Source: Lentzea albida
GTDB taxonomy: Bacteria; Actinomycetota; Actinomycetes; Mycobacteriales; Pseudonocardiaceae
Reading direction: 5' to 3'
DNA length: 64,000 bases
Assembly: GCF_900111005.1 (NCBI RefSeq)
Contig: NZ_FOFV01000008.1
Span: 248,001 to 312,000 of the forward strand
Numbering within the stretch: the stretch's first letter is position 1; each line of letters begins with the position of its first letter. Positions 8,219 to 16,654 of the stretch are shown piece after piece. A program made the translations under genes and the position numbers. Below the pieces are notes generated by a model. That model was given only the letters and a program-made list of their open reading frames with translations. It searched no databases and was not told the origin of the DNA.

Positions 8219-8827
8219 TTACTTCTTGGGACGGTGGTGACCGCGCTCGGCGGCCAGCAGCTCGTCCACCGACGCGCTCCCGCGCTGGTAGCGCGAGGCG
8301 ATCTCGGAGTTGAGCCTGTCCACCACGACCTGCACCTCACGCCGCCGCACCGACACGGACGCCTCTTCCGAGATGAACGTCTCCAGCACCTCGCCGAGGC
8401 GTTCGTCCGTAAGCGAGCTCACGTCGGAGAGGTCCACGTCGGAGATGAGCGCCTCAACGTGCCGTTGATGCGCATCAGCACGTGACGGCTCATGGGTCTG
8501 GTACCGGCCGAGGCCGGTCGCGGGACCCACGGCGTTCGTGGACAGGATCGTGGCCAGTTGGTCGACCACCGCAGAGCCACCGGAGCTGCGGCGCTCTTGT
8601 TCGGCACGCACGATGTCGATGCGTGCGTGCAACAGCCGCCGCAGGTAGGACAGATCTGTCTCTTCCTGCGCGGCCTCGTCGCGGAGTTCGCGCACCTCGA
8701 CGAGCGGGCGCTGCTCGACGCCCTCCGTGTAGTCGGGGGCGAGCACCCGGTCGATTCGGCGGCGCCCGCCAGGACGCACCTCGATCACGTGTCCATCCTG
8801 CGGTAGATCCTCCTCACCCGCCAACAC
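8219..8827 (-). CDS. rsiG: RsiG-like anti-sigma factor with two c-di-GMP motifs
   Basis: This 202-residue helical protein matches RsiG, the Streptomyces anti-sigma factor that holds the sporulation sigma factor WhiG when loaded with cyclic di-GMP (older annotations call it an aerial mycelium formation protein). RsiG binds c-di-GMP through two copies of E(X)3S(X)2R(X)3Q(X)3D. Here the second copy is perfect: E155, S159, R162, Q166, D170. The first has E56, S60, R63, D71 with H67 in the Gln position. A long helix follows each motif. The start is uncertain: GTG at 8827 gives the longest form, and a GTG 13 codons later lies nearer a GGAGG-like sequence. No sigma gene adjoins it. Confidence 0.8.
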   Translation of the reverse strand: MLAGEEDLPQDGHVIEVRPGGRRRIDRVLAPDYTEGVEQRPLVEVRELRDEAAQEETDLSYLRRLLHARIDIVRAEQERRSSGGSAVVDQLATILSTNAVGPATGLGRYQTHEPSRADAHQRHVEALISDVDLSDVSSLTDERLGEVLETFISEEASVSVRRREVQVVVDRLNSEIASRYQRGSASVDELLAAERGHHRPKK

Positions 8828-8848
8828 ATCCCATGCACCAAACTTGTC

Positions 8849-9673
8849 TCAAATGTGCACGCCCAGCAGCTTCCGCGCCTCATCAGGCGTCAGCGCGGGT
8901 CGCTGGGCGATCTTGGAAAGACCTGCGGCACGTGCCACGAGCTGTGCGTTGTCCCGCACCGGCACCCCCCGCGAGTAGCTGACGGTGTCTTCCATACCCA
9001 CTCGGAGGTGGCCACCCGCACCCAAAGCGGTGAACATCACCGGCAGGGTGGTCCGGCCGATCCCGGTGGCGGAGAACGTGGCGCCGTCCGGCAGCGCGTT
9101 GACGGCCGCGACCAGCGTCGCCGCGTCACCCGGCATGCCGCCGGGCACCCCCATCACGAAGTCGACGTGCACGTGCCCGCCCGCGGGCAGGCCGTGCTGG
9201 TCGAGCAGGCGCTTCAACGAGGCGAGCTGCCCGATGTCGAAGATCTCGTACTCCGGGACGATCCCGCGCTCCTGCATGCCCTTGTGCAGGGAGACGATGA
9301 ACTCCCAGCGGTTCAGGAACACGTCGTCGCCGAAGTTGACGGTGCCCATCGTGCAGGACGCCGAGTCCGGCATCGCCTCCAGCACGCGCAGCCGGTTCTC
9401 CTCGGGGTCGTGCACCGACCCGCCGGTCGACAGCTGCACGACGAGGTTCGTTTCGGAGCGCAACGCCTCGACGGTGGCCTTCAGCAGACCCAGGTCCAGC
9501 GACGGCTTGGTGTCCTCGCCGCGGATGTGGACGTGGATCATCGCCGCGCCGACCTGCTCGCAGCTCTGCGCCGTCTTGACCAGTTCTTCCAGGGTCACCG
9601 GAAGCTGCGGGACGTCGGCTTTCGCGTGCTCCGCTCCGGTGGGAGCGACAGTGATGAGCGTGCCCAGGGACAT
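8849..9673 (-). CDS. BKACE-family 3-keto acid cleavage enzyme
   Basis: The 274-residue protein belongs to the beta-keto acid cleavage enzyme family (formerly DUF849). These Zn-dependent TIM barrels condense a beta-keto acid with acetyl-CoA and release acetoacetate plus a new CoA ester; the founding member, Kce, acts in lysine fermentation. Visible family elements are VTLEELVKTAQSCEQVGAAMIHVHIRG with the Zn-binding His pair, LSTGGSVHDPEENR, and GGHVHVDFVMGVPGGMPGD. The keto-acid substrate varies across the family and is not predictable here. It is 21 bp upstream of rsiG on the same strand, so the two may share a transcript. Confidence 0.85.
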   Translation of the reverse strand: MSLGTLITVAPTGAEHAKADVPQLPVTLEELVKTAQSCEQVGAAMIHVHIRGEDTKPSLDLGLLKATVEALRSETNLVVQLSTGGSVHDPEENRLRVLEAMPDSASCTMGTVNFGDDVFLNRWEFIVSLHKGMQERGIVPEYEIFDIGQLASLKRLLDQHGLPAGGHVHVDFVMGVPGGMPGDAATLVAAVNALPDGATFSATGIGRTTLPVMFTALGAGGHLRVGMEDTVSYSRGVPVRDNAQLVARAAGLSKIAQRPALTPDEARKLLGVHI

Positions 9674-9691
9674 GCCCCGGACTTTAGGGCG

Positions 9692-10753
9692 TCAAGCCCT
9701 CAAGTTGCGAACAGCTTCCCGGCCCAATCCGGGCGTGTCCGCGGGCACCGAGTCGGGGTCGATCCGGGCCGCGACCTCACGTTCGGGGGCGCCCGCGGTC
9801 AGCTCCGCGTCGACCGGTACGGACCGCTTGACCAGCGCCAACGCGATCGCGCCGAGCTCGTGGTGCAGTGCCACACTGCCCACCCGGCCGACCGCGCGGC
9901 CGTCCAGCGCGACCGGATCACCGGGCTCGGGCTGGGCATCCGCAGAACCATCCAGGTGGAGTAGGAGCATCCGCCGGGGCGGGCGGCCCACGTTGTGGAC
10001 CTTCGCGACCGTCTCCTGGCCGCGGTAGCAGCCCTTGTTCAGGTGCACCGCCGGGTCGATCAGGCCGACCTCGTGCGGGATCGTGCGCTCGTCGGTGTCG
10101 ATGCCCTGGCGTGCGCGCAGCGACTCGACCCGCAGCGCCTCGAACGCGTAGCTGCCCGCGGGGCGCGCGCCGGCGTCCGTGATCTTCTGCCACCACGCTG
10201 CCTTGTCCTCACGCGGGACGAGCAGGTCGAACGAGTTCTGGCCGGGCCACGAGGCGCGCCGCACGAAGCCCTCGCCCAGTGCGTCGGCGCCCTTCGGGAG
10301 CGGGATGTCGAGCTTCTCCAGCAACGCCGGGGCGTCCGGGCCGGTGATCGTCAGCAGCGCGAACTCGGATGTGGCGTCGCGCGGCTCGACCTTCGACCAG
10401 AAGACCATCTTCTTCAGGTACGCCAGCAGGTCGTCGACCTTCTCCACGTCCAGGAACACGGTGCCGCCGACGTTCGCGACGACCATGTGGTGCTCCAGCC
10501 GGCCCTGGGCGTCGAGGATCAGCGCCTCGGTCGCCGCGCCCTCGCCGAGCTGCTCGAAGTGCTGGCTCGTGAGCTGGTGCAGCCACTTGAGCCTGTCCTC
10601 GCCGGGGATCGCGACGACACCGCGGTTCGAGCGGTCGACGACGACCACCGAACGCGCGGCGGACCGCTGTTCCGCGAACGGGTCCCCGTAATGCCAGGCC
10701 ACGCCGGCATCGATGGACTCGTCGGGCGGCGGGACGGCTCCTGGGAGGGTCAC
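9692..10753 (-). CDS. ygfZ: YgfZ-type folate-binding Fe-S cluster maintenance protein
   Basis: The 353-residue product has the aminomethyltransferase (GcvT) fold and the signature KGCYRGQE, the K-G-C-x-x-G-Q-E motif whose Cys is essential in E. coli YgfZ. YgfZ uses tetrahydrofolate to support certain Fe-S enzymes such as MiaB. GTG at 10753 is preferred over an upstream ATG because it overlaps the stop of the Fur-family gene as GTGA, a translational coupling also seen elsewhere in the window. The C-terminal beta-barrel (HLDGSADAQPEPGDPV) is present, so the protein is full length. Confidence 0.9.
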   Translation of the reverse strand: MTLPGAVPPPDESIDAGVAWHYGDPFAEQRSAARSVVVVDRSNRGVVAIPGEDRLKWLHQLTSQHFEQLGEGAATEALILDAQGRLEHHMVVANVGGTVFLDVEKVDDLLAYLKKMVFWSKVEPRDATSEFALLTITGPDAPALLEKLDIPLPKGADALGEGFVRRASWPGQNSFDLLVPREDKAAWWQKITDAGARPAGSYAFEALRVESLRARQGIDTDERTIPHEVGLIDPAVHLNKGCYRGQETVAKVHNVGRPPRRMLLLHLDGSADAQPEPGDPVALDGRAVGRVGSVALHHELGAIALALVKRSVPVDAELTAGAPEREVAARIDPDSVPADTPGLGREAVRNLRA

Positions 10754-11184
10754 TCGGTCTCCTGCTCCTGCTTCAAGCAGTCGCGGCACGTGCCGGACAG
10801 CGCGAGATGAGTTGCATCAAGTTCGAACCCGTCGCGTCTGCGCAATGTTCCGACCAACGGGTCGAGAAGCTCACACGGGATCTCCTGGACGGAGCCGCAC
10901 ACGTGGCACACGAGGTGCACGTGCTGGTGCTCGTCGACCGAGTAGCTCGGCGCGCCGTGGCCCAGGTGCGTGTGCCGCACCAGCCCGAGCCGGTCGAGGA
11001 GGTCGAGCGTGCGGTAGATCGTCGTGATGTTGACCGTCGGCGCCGTCTCCTGGACGCGCGCGCAGATCTGCTCCGGAGTGGCGTGCTCCAGCGCCCTGAC
11101 CGCGTCCAGCACGAGCTGGCGCTGCGGCGTCATCCTCATGCCGCGGTCGTGCAGCGTTTTCCGCAGGCCTCTTGCGGTCTCCAC
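10750..11184 (-). CDS. Fur-family metalloregulator, probably Nur-like
   Basis: The 144-residue protein has an N-terminal winged helix (TPQRQLVLDAVRALEHATPEQI...TTIYRTLDLLDRLGLV) and a C-terminal dimerisation/metal domain. The latter has the histidine cluster HQHVHLVCHVCG and the C-terminal CRDC, giving two CxxC zinc pairs. Fur proteins sense Fe, Zn, Ni, Mn or peroxide. The linkage to ygfZ and, a few genes away, nitrobindin resembles the nur (nickel) neighbourhood I recall from Streptomyces, hence the tentative Nur call. GTG at 11184 leaves only 27 bp to the divergent pabC-like gene, so control elements for both must be compact. Confidence 0.8.
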   Translation of the reverse strand: METARGLRKTLHDRGMRMTPQRQLVLDAVRALEHATPEQICARVQETAPTVNITTIYRTLDLLDRLGLVRHTHLGHGAPSYSVDEHQHVHLVCHVCGSVQEIPCELLDPLVGTLRRRDGFELDATHLALSGTCRDCLKQEQETE

Positions 11185-11211
11185 GCACCCGATGTTAGTA
11201 GGCTCGCTCAC

Positions 11212-12054
11212 ATGCGCGTGCTGGCACTGCTCGACGGAACCCTCGCTGACCCCGACTCGCCGCTGATCCGCGTCGACGACCTCGGGCTGATGCGCGGTGA
11301 CGGCGTCTTCGAAACGATCCTCGTGGTCGGCGGGAAGCCCCGCGAACTCACGCCCCACCTCGACCGGCTCGACCGGTCCGCGGCCATGCTCGACATGGCA
11401 CCGCCGCCCCGCGCCGAGTTCGAGCGCGCGGTCGAGCTCGTCATCGGCAACTGGACGGGCGGTGAGGAGTTCGCCCTCAAGCTCGTCTACACCCGCGGCG
11501 TCGAGGGCGGCGACGGCACGCCCACCGGTTTCGCGCTCGGCATGGAGATCGGCGCGAAGGTGCTCAAGCAGCGCGCCGAGGGCCTGTCCGCCGTGACGCT
11601 CGACCGCGGCATCGACGCCGACCTGGCCGACCGCGCGCCGTGGCTGCTGCTGGGCGCGAAGTCGTTGTCATACGCGATCAACATGGCCGCGCTGCGCGAG
11701 GCCGAGCGCCGCGGTGCCGCCGAGGTCGTCTTCACGACGTCCGACGGCTCGGTGCTCGAGGGCCCGACCTCGACGCTCGTCCTGGTGCGCGGCAAGACGT
11801 TGGTCACGCCGCCGTCGAAGCTCGGCATCCTGCCCGGCACCACGCAGTACGCGCTGTTCCGCGCCGCCGAGCGCGCCGGCTGGACCGTGCTCGTGGAGCC
11901 GATCCAGACCGGCGAGCTCTACGACGCCGACGGCGTCTTCCTCGCGTCCAGCGTCCGCAAGATCACGCGGGTGAACGTGCTGGACGGCAAGCAGCTGCCC
12001 GACTCGTCGGCCCTGCTGACCGAGCTGCAGGGCCTGTACGAGTCCGAGTACTGA
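11212..12054 (+). CDS. Aminotransferase class IV, 4-amino-4-deoxychorismate lyase type
   Basis: This 280-residue fold-type IV PLP enzyme has the PLP lysine in GAKSLSYAINMAALREAE and the downstream EVVFTTSDGSVLEGPTS that binds the cofactor. The best fit is PabC-type 4-amino-4-deoxychorismate lyase, which releases p-aminobenzoate and pyruvate for folate synthesis. Branched-chain or D-amino acid transaminase activity is the alternative, and sequence alone does not settle it. Order and orientation match M. tuberculosis Rv0812 next to nitrobindin (Rv0813c). The ATG at 11212 lies close to the divergent Fur-family start. Confidence 0.82.
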   Translation: MRVLALLDGTLADPDSPLIRVDDLGLMRGDGVFETILVVGGKPRELTPHLDRLDRSAAMLDMAPPPRAEFERAVELVIGNWTGGEEFALKLVYTRGVEGGDGTPTGFALGMEIGAKVLKQRAEGLSAVTLDRGIDADLADRAPWLLLGAKSLSYAINMAALREAERRGAAEVVFTTSDGSVLEGPTSTLVLVRGKTLVTPPSKLGILPGTTQYALFRAAERAGWTVLVEPIQTGELYDADGVFLASSVRKITRVNVLDGKQLPDSSALLTELQGLYESEY

Positions 12055-12066
12055 TCTTTCCGGGAG

Positions 12067-14601
12067 CTACTTGAGTCCGGCGTCGACCGCGGCCATCAAC
12101 GGGCCGCGGTCACCGGACATCTCCCAGAACATCGCGCCCAGCAGGTTCTTCGACTTCAGCCACGCGGTCTTCTTCTGGATCGACCACACGTCGTCGAAGG
12201 TCCACCACTGGTTGCCGGTGTAGCAGGACGTCGCCACGGCCACCTCGTCGTGGAAGACGGTGCAGTTCGGCACCGACGCCACGAGGTTGGCGTACCCGCG
12301 CGTGCCCGCCTCCTCCGGGAACTGGCCGGGAGCCGCGCCGCCCGCCTGCTGCCACTCGCCGTTCTTCCCGCCGTTGACCACGTTCTGCCAGCCGCGTCCG
12401 TAGAACGCGAGCCCGAGCGTGATCTTGCGGGACGGCACGCCCGCGTCGAGGTAGGCCTGCACGGTGCTCTCGACGCTGAACTTGGTCGTGTACGGGTCGT
12501 CCGGGTCGGTGTAGAGGTTGCCCTGGTGGCCGGTCCGGTTGGGCTCCCACGAGTTGTCGCTGCCGGAGCCGTGGAAGTCGTAGCCCTGGACGTTGAAGAT
12601 GTCCATCGACTGCGCGGCCCGCCCGAGCTCCCAGCCCGCCTCGATCTTGCCGGGGTCGGCCGGGGTGAACGCGGTGAGCTGGTAGCGCTTGCCCGTGGTG
12701 GTGCTCAGCGCGTCGAACTGCCGGCGGAACTCCTCGATCAGCAGGGTGTTGTTGACCTTGTCCTGCGGCCCGAAGTGGTTGCCCGCGTGGCCTTCCGCAC
12801 CCGGCCACTCCCAGTCGAGGTCGATGCCGTCGAAGATGCCCGCCGCACTGCCAGGGCCGCCGGCGCCGTTGTACACGGGCAGGTTGCCCTTGATGTAGAT
12901 GTCGATGCACGACGAGACGAACTTCTTGCGCGCCGCGTCCGTCGCCGCCACGTCGCTGAAGTACTTGGAGTAGGTCCAACCGCCGAGCGAGATCAGCACC
13001 TTGAGGTGTGGGTGCTTCGCCTTGAGCTTCTTGAGCTGGTTGTAGTTGCCGCGCAACGGTTCCCAGCCGGTGTCCGCGACGCCGTCGACGGACTGGGCCG
13101 CTGAGAACGGCCTGCTGTAGTCGGCCTCCGCGTCTCCGGCGCCGTCACCCTGGTTCGGGTCCTGCGGGTTCGGGCTCGTGCCCTTCGTGACGCCCTGCAG
13201 GCACGTCAGGTTGACGGGGTCGATGTTGCCGAACGCGTAGTTGACGTGCGTCATCTTCGCGGCGTCCATGTCCTTCACGAAGTACTGGCGCCCGTAGATG
13301 CCCCACTGCACGAAGTACCCGACACGGGCGTATCCACCGACGATGTCACCAGTGCGCTCGTTCAGCGCGTTGCTCGGGGACGAGAGGTTGTCGTAGAGGT
13401 CGCGTGCCCTGACGGTGAACGTGTAGTTCGTCGACGGCGACAGGCCGCTGACGACGGCTGTGGTGGCCGCGACCGTGGTCTTGACCGTGCTGCCGACGTA
13501 GACGTCGTAGTTCGCGACGCCCTTGTTGTCCGTGGACGCGTTCCACGCCAACGTGATGCTGCCCGCGTCCTTCGCCGTGGCGCGCAGGTTGCCCGGCGCG
13601 GTCGGCGGGGTGGTGTCGTCGGCGGGGTTGTTGGTGGTGACGGGGAGGACTGTGCTCGCCGGGCTCAGCGTGCCCTTGGAGTCCTTGGCCCGCACCGTGA
13701 ACGAGTACGCGGTGTTCGGGGTGAGGCCGGTGACGATCGTGGACGTGGTGGTGGACGTGCCGACGACGTTGGTGCCGTTGTAGACGTCGTAGCTCGCCAC
13801 CGGCAACGAGCCCGGCCTGGAGGCGTTCCACTGCAGGCTGACCGTGCGCGTGGTCTTGGTCGGCGACGTCAGGTTCGTCGGCGCCGTCGGCGGGGTGTCG
13901 GCGCTGCCGTCGCAGTTGGCGTTGCTGATCCGGCACGTCACCGGGTCGACGTTCTGGCTGATGGAGAACGTCGGGCTGTACGGCTCGGTGCTCGCTCCCG
14001 CGTTGATGGTCTTGTTGTAGTGGGCGGGGGTGACGGTGACCTGGGTGCCGTTCTGGGCGACCGTGCCGTTCTGGCCGTTGCTCACCGTCACGCCGGCGGG
14101 CAGCGTGAAGGAGATCGACCAGTCGGTGACCGCTGCGGTGCCGTGGTTGCGGACGACGAACTTCGCCGTGCCGCTCGCGACCGAGTACTCGGCCGTGAGC
14201 CCGGTGGGTGCCGGTGGCGGGGTGCCGCTGCCGTCGCACGCCATGTTGTTGATCGTGCAGGTGGTCGGGTCGGCCGCGGCGCTCAACGTGAACGTCGGGC
14301 TGTACGGCTCGGTGTTGCGCCCGGCGGGGAGGTTGTTGATGTAGAAGGCAGGAGTGAGCGTCACTCTCGTGCCGTTCTGCGTGATCGTCGCGTTCTGGGG
14401 ACTGGACGCGGTGACACCGGCCGGGAGGTCGAACTTGATCGACCACCCGTTGAGCGCGGCCGTGCTCGCGTTGGCGACCACGAACTTGCCACTCGTGCCG
14501 GTGCGGGAGAAGGTCGCGGTGATGCCGGTGGCGGCCTGTGCAGGGACCGCCAAGGCCAGCAGCGCGACCAGAACCGTTAACAGTGCAGGGATTCGGCGCA
14601 T
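12067..14601 (-). CDS. Secreted GH18 chitinase with two CBM2-like and two FnIII domains
   Basis: The 844-residue protein has a Sec signal peptide (MRRIPALLTVLVALLALAVP, cut near AQA-AT). Two CBM2-like carbohydrate-binding modules of about 100 residues follow, each ending in a Cys pair around CTINNMAC or CRISNANC. Next come two fibronectin type III domains (about 240-330 and 335-425) and a C-terminal GH18 catalytic domain with the DxxDxDxE motif as DGIDLDWEW, whose final Glu is the acid/base. It should hydrolyse chitin outside the cell. A GGAG lies 6 nt before the ATG, and a near-consensus DasR site lies about 50 bp upstream. The aminotransferase gene converges with a 12-bp gap. Confidence 0.95.
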   Translation of the reverse strand: MRRIPALLTVLVALLALAVPAQAATGITATFSRTGTSGKFVVANASTAALNGWSIKFDLPAGVTASSPQNATITQNGTRVTLTPAFYINNLPAGRNTEPYSPTFTLSAAADPTTCTINNMACDGSGTPPPAPTGLTAEYSVASGTAKFVVRNHGTAAVTDWSISFTLPAGVTVSNGQNGTVAQNGTQVTVTPAHYNKTINAGASTEPYSPTFSISQNVDPVTCRISNANCDGSADTPPTAPTNLTSPTKTTRTVSLQWNASRPGSLPVASYDVYNGTNVVGTSTTTSTIVTGLTPNTAYSFTVRAKDSKGTLSPASTVLPVTTNNPADDTTPPTAPGNLRATAKDAGSITLAWNASTDNKGVANYDVYVGSTVKTTVAATTAVVSGLSPSTNYTFTVRARDLYDNLSSPSNALNERTGDIVGGYARVGYFVQWGIYGRQYFVKDMDAAKMTHVNYAFGNIDPVNLTCLQGVTKGTSPNPQDPNQGDGAGDAEADYSRPFSAAQSVDGVADTGWEPLRGNYNQLKKLKAKHPHLKVLISLGGWTYSKYFSDVAATDAARKKFVSSCIDIYIKGNLPVYNGAGGPGSAAGIFDGIDLDWEWPGAEGHAGNHFGPQDKVNNTLLIEEFRRQFDALSTTTGKRYQLTAFTPADPGKIEAGWELGRAAQSMDIFNVQGYDFHGSGSDNSWEPNRTGHQGNLYTDPDDPYTTKFSVESTVQAYLDAGVPSRKITLGLAFYGRGWQNVVNGGKNGEWQQAGGAAPGQFPEEAGTRGYANLVASVPNCTVFHDEVAVATSCYTGNQWWTFDDVWSIQKKTAWLKSKNLLGAMFWEMSGDRGPLMAAVDAGLK

Positions 14602-14651
14602 GCGGAACTCCAGTTTGGTAGAGATTCCGCGGCGGCCTGGTGGTTACGGTA

Positions 14652-14667
14652 TTTGGTCTGGACCACT
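14652..14667. promoter_or_regulatory. DasR-responsive element (dre) upstream of chitinase
   Basis: The 16 bp at 14652-14667 match the Streptomyces dre consensus ACTGGTCTAGACCACT at 13 of 16 positions. The core TGGTCTGGACCA is almost a perfect palindrome and is also the 12-bp element known from Streptomyces chitinase promoters. It is 51-66 bp upstream of the chitinase start. DasR is a GntR-family repressor released by amino sugar phosphates, so N-acetylglucosamine induction is inferred. Confidence 0.75.
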
Positions 14668-14686
14668 AACGTCAATGCTCCGGTGC

Positions 14687-15538
14687 TCAGTCGACCGGCC
14701 GGAAGGTGACGGTCGTCCCCGGCCGAGCCTGGCCGAGAAACCGCAGGTGGTCGCCGTCGACGACGCCGATGACGGGGTACCCGCCGGTCGTCGGGTGGTC
14801 GTTGAGGAACACCACGGGCTGCCCGTCCGGCGGCACCTGGACCGCGCCGGTGATCATCCCCTCGCTGGGAATCTCCCCGTCACGACGATTCAGCTTCGTC
14901 CCGTTGAGCCGCGCGCCGACCCGGTTGCTGCGGTCCGACACGGTCCACTGGCCTTGCCGCAGCTGGGTTTCCGCGTCCTCGAACCAGTCGTCGCGCGGCC
15001 CGAGTCGAATGGGGATGACCAACGTTTGCAGCGCCCGGTGGGGTGGCACGACATCAGCGCCTCGAGCCGGGTTCGGTGTGCCCAGCTTCAGGACGTCGTT
15101 GTCCCGCAACGGCTCTGGACCGATTCCGGACAGCAGGTCGGTGGACCGGCTGCCGAGCTCCTGCGGCACGTCGACGCCACCGGAGAGGGCGAGGTAGGTG
15201 CGCAGACCGGTCTGCGGGGTGCCGATCTCGAGCGTCTGCCGCGGCTTCAGGTGCACCGGCTGGTGGGAGTCGGCGAGCCTGCCGTCGACCCGGAGCTCGG
15301 TGGGCGGCCCGGTGACCGCGATGGTGCAACTGGCGTTCGCTTCGATCACGAGCCCGCCCAGCAGCAACTCCAGCCCGGCGGCGCTCTCGGCGTTGCCGAC
15401 GAGCCGGTTGGCGAGCTTGAGCGACTCCTGGTCGAGCGCACCGGACGGCGGCACGCCCAGGTGCGCGTTGCCGGGCCGGCCGAGGTCCTGGACCAACGCC
15501 TGCGGTCCGGTCTTGATGATCGTGACCGTGCGCTTCAT
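14687..15538 (-). CDS. pxpC: 5-oxoprolinase subunit PxpC (biotin-dependent carboxyltransferase-like fold)
   Basis: This 283-residue protein is the PxpC/KipA subunit. With PxpB and PxpA it makes the prokaryotic ATP-dependent 5-oxoprolinase that reopens pyroglutamate to glutamate. Family marks are an N-terminal VQDLGRPGNAHLGVPPSGALD, the central SDRSNRVGARLNG and the C-terminal conserved VVFLNDHPTTGGYPVI. The ATG overlaps the pxpB stop by 4 nt. pxpA, usually adjacent, is not in this window, so it must lie elsewhere for the complex to work. Confidence 0.9.
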   Translation of the reverse strand: MKRTVTIIKTGPQALVQDLGRPGNAHLGVPPSGALDQESLKLANRLVGNAESAAGLELLLGGLVIEANASCTIAVTGPPTELRVDGRLADSHQPVHLKPRQTLEIGTPQTGLRTYLALSGGVDVPQELGSRSTDLLSGIGPEPLRDNDVLKLGTPNPARGADVVPPHRALQTLVIPIRLGPRDDWFEDAETQLRQGQWTVSDRSNRVGARLNGTKLNRRDGEIPSEGMITGAVQVPPDGQPVVFLNDHPTTGGYPVIGVVDGDHLRFLGQARPGTTVTFRPVD

Positions 15539-16122
15539 GCGACCACGAACCTGACCAGGTCGCCGGGCTGCAGCAGCGCGGGGGTCTCGGCCTTGGCGTC
15601 GAACAGCGTGATCTCGGTGCGCCCGATCAACCGCCAGCCGCCCGGTGTCGCCCGCGGGTAGGCGGCGGTGAACTCGCCCGCGATGCCGACCGAGCCCTGC
15701 GGCACCTTCGTGCGCGGGGAGTCGAGCCGGGGCTGCTGGAGCGGGTGCGGCAAGCCGGTGAGGTAGCCGAAGCCGGGGGCGAAGCCGCAGAACGCGACCT
15801 CGTAGGTGGCGTCGGTGTGGAGCTTCACGACCTCGTCCGGGGTGGTGCCCGCCGTTTCGGCGACGAGGTCGAGGTCCGGGCCGTCGTAGACGACCGGGAT
15901 GGTGATCTCGCGTGGGTGCGTGGTGGGGGCCTTGGTCAGGTCCACGGCCTTGAGGGCCTCCCTGACTTGGGGCAGCGCGCCTTTGACCAGCACCGTTCTC
16001 GCGGCCGGGACCAGTTCCTCGATGCCGTCGAGTTTCTTGAGGGCGGCGCGGACGGCCGCGACCTCGGCCAGTGAGTCGACCTCGACCAGGAGCGCGTCGG
16101 TTCCGCAGCGCCGCAGAAGCAT
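15535..16122 (-). CDS. pxpB: 5-oxoprolinase subunit PxpB (KipI-like)
   Basis: The 195-residue protein is the PxpB/KipI subunit, with the conserved centre VAFCGFAPGFGYLTGLP and the following PRTKVPQGSVGIAGEFTAAYP that mark this family. In Bacillus the KipI homologue inhibits the sporulation kinase KinA, but the enzyme role with PxpC and PxpA is the ancestral one. Start ATG 16122 opens MLLRRCGTDALLVEV, normal for the family. Two operator-like palindromes lie 26-64 bp upstream. Confidence 0.9.
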   Translation of the reverse strand: MLLRRCGTDALLVEVDSLAEVAAVRAALKKLDGIEELVPAARTVLVKGALPQVREALKAVDLTKAPTTHPREITIPVVYDGPDLDLVAETAGTTPDEVVKLHTDATYEVAFCGFAPGFGYLTGLPHPLQQPRLDSPRTKVPQGSVGIAGEFTAAYPRATPGGWRLIGRTEITLFDAKAETPALLQPGDLVRFVVA

Positions 16123-16147
16123 GCCCCCATGTTACGGGGAATCGTGG

Positions 16148-16186
16148 GATTGTTGAACAATCCGACACGCGAATCGTTGAACAATC
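16148..16186. promoter_or_regulatory. Two operator-like palindromes upstream of pxpBC
   Basis: GATTGTTGAACAATC at 16148-16162 is a perfect 7-1-7 palindrome. A second copy with the same right arm and two mismatches in the left arm lies at 16172-16186, centre-to-centre 24 bp. The pair sits in the only upstream region of pxpBC. Such sites fit a dimeric regulator of the GntR or similar class; no candidate gene adjoins it. Confidence 0.6.
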
Positions 16187-16278
16187 CGCGGTGGCGGCTG
16201 GGTGATGGGTGGGTGGGCCGCCCAAAGGTCACGCCGACGCTCGTGGCTGGCCAGCCGCCGTGTCCGCCTGCGGCTGTT

Positions 16279-16497
16279 CTAGCCAGCCGCAGGGTCCAGC
16301 TAGCCGCAGGGTCCAGCTAGCCGCCGGGTCCAGCCAGCCGCCGGGTCCAGCCAGCCGACCGGTCCGCCGGCTGCTGGGTTCGCCAGTCTCTGGGTTCAGC
16401 CAGCTGTGGGGTCTGGCCAGCTGTGGATCTGGCCTGCCGCTGGGGCCAGCCAGTCGCTGGGACCGCCAGTCGCCGGGTTCAGCCTGCGGCCGTCCCA
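16279..16497. repeat. Degenerate 16-17-bp tandem repeat array
   Basis: At least twelve units of 16-17 bp occur head to tail, of the form CAGCYAGCCGCNGGGTC. The GGGTCC-like anchor recurs at 16292, 16309, 16326, 16343, 16360, 16376, 16392, 16409, 16425, 16442, 16459 and 16475. The first four units are nearly identical and the rest drift. The period is not a multiple of three, so the frames open across it are unlikely to be selected genes. It fills the intergenic space between pxpB and nitrobindin. Confidence 0.8.
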
Positions 16498-16654
16498 GGC
16501 TGCACCGTTCCGTCAGTCGTCGGCTCACCAGCCGCCACTTCAGCCCGCCGTCGCCCCAGTTGGCCGTCGTCCCTCGAGCGGCCAATCCAGCCGGGCGCCG
16601 TCCCAGCTCGCGTCTTCACCACCTGGCGGCCAGCCCAGCCGGCCGCCGTCACAA

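Noticed and set aside
16279-16497. CRISPR array
   Set aside because: Repeats are contiguous and degenerate with no unique spacers, and no cas genes are nearby.
16229-16585. Repeat-rich coding sequence over the tandem array (frames open on both strands)
   Set aside because: The repeat period is 16-17 bp, not a multiple of three, and the peptides show no conserved motif.
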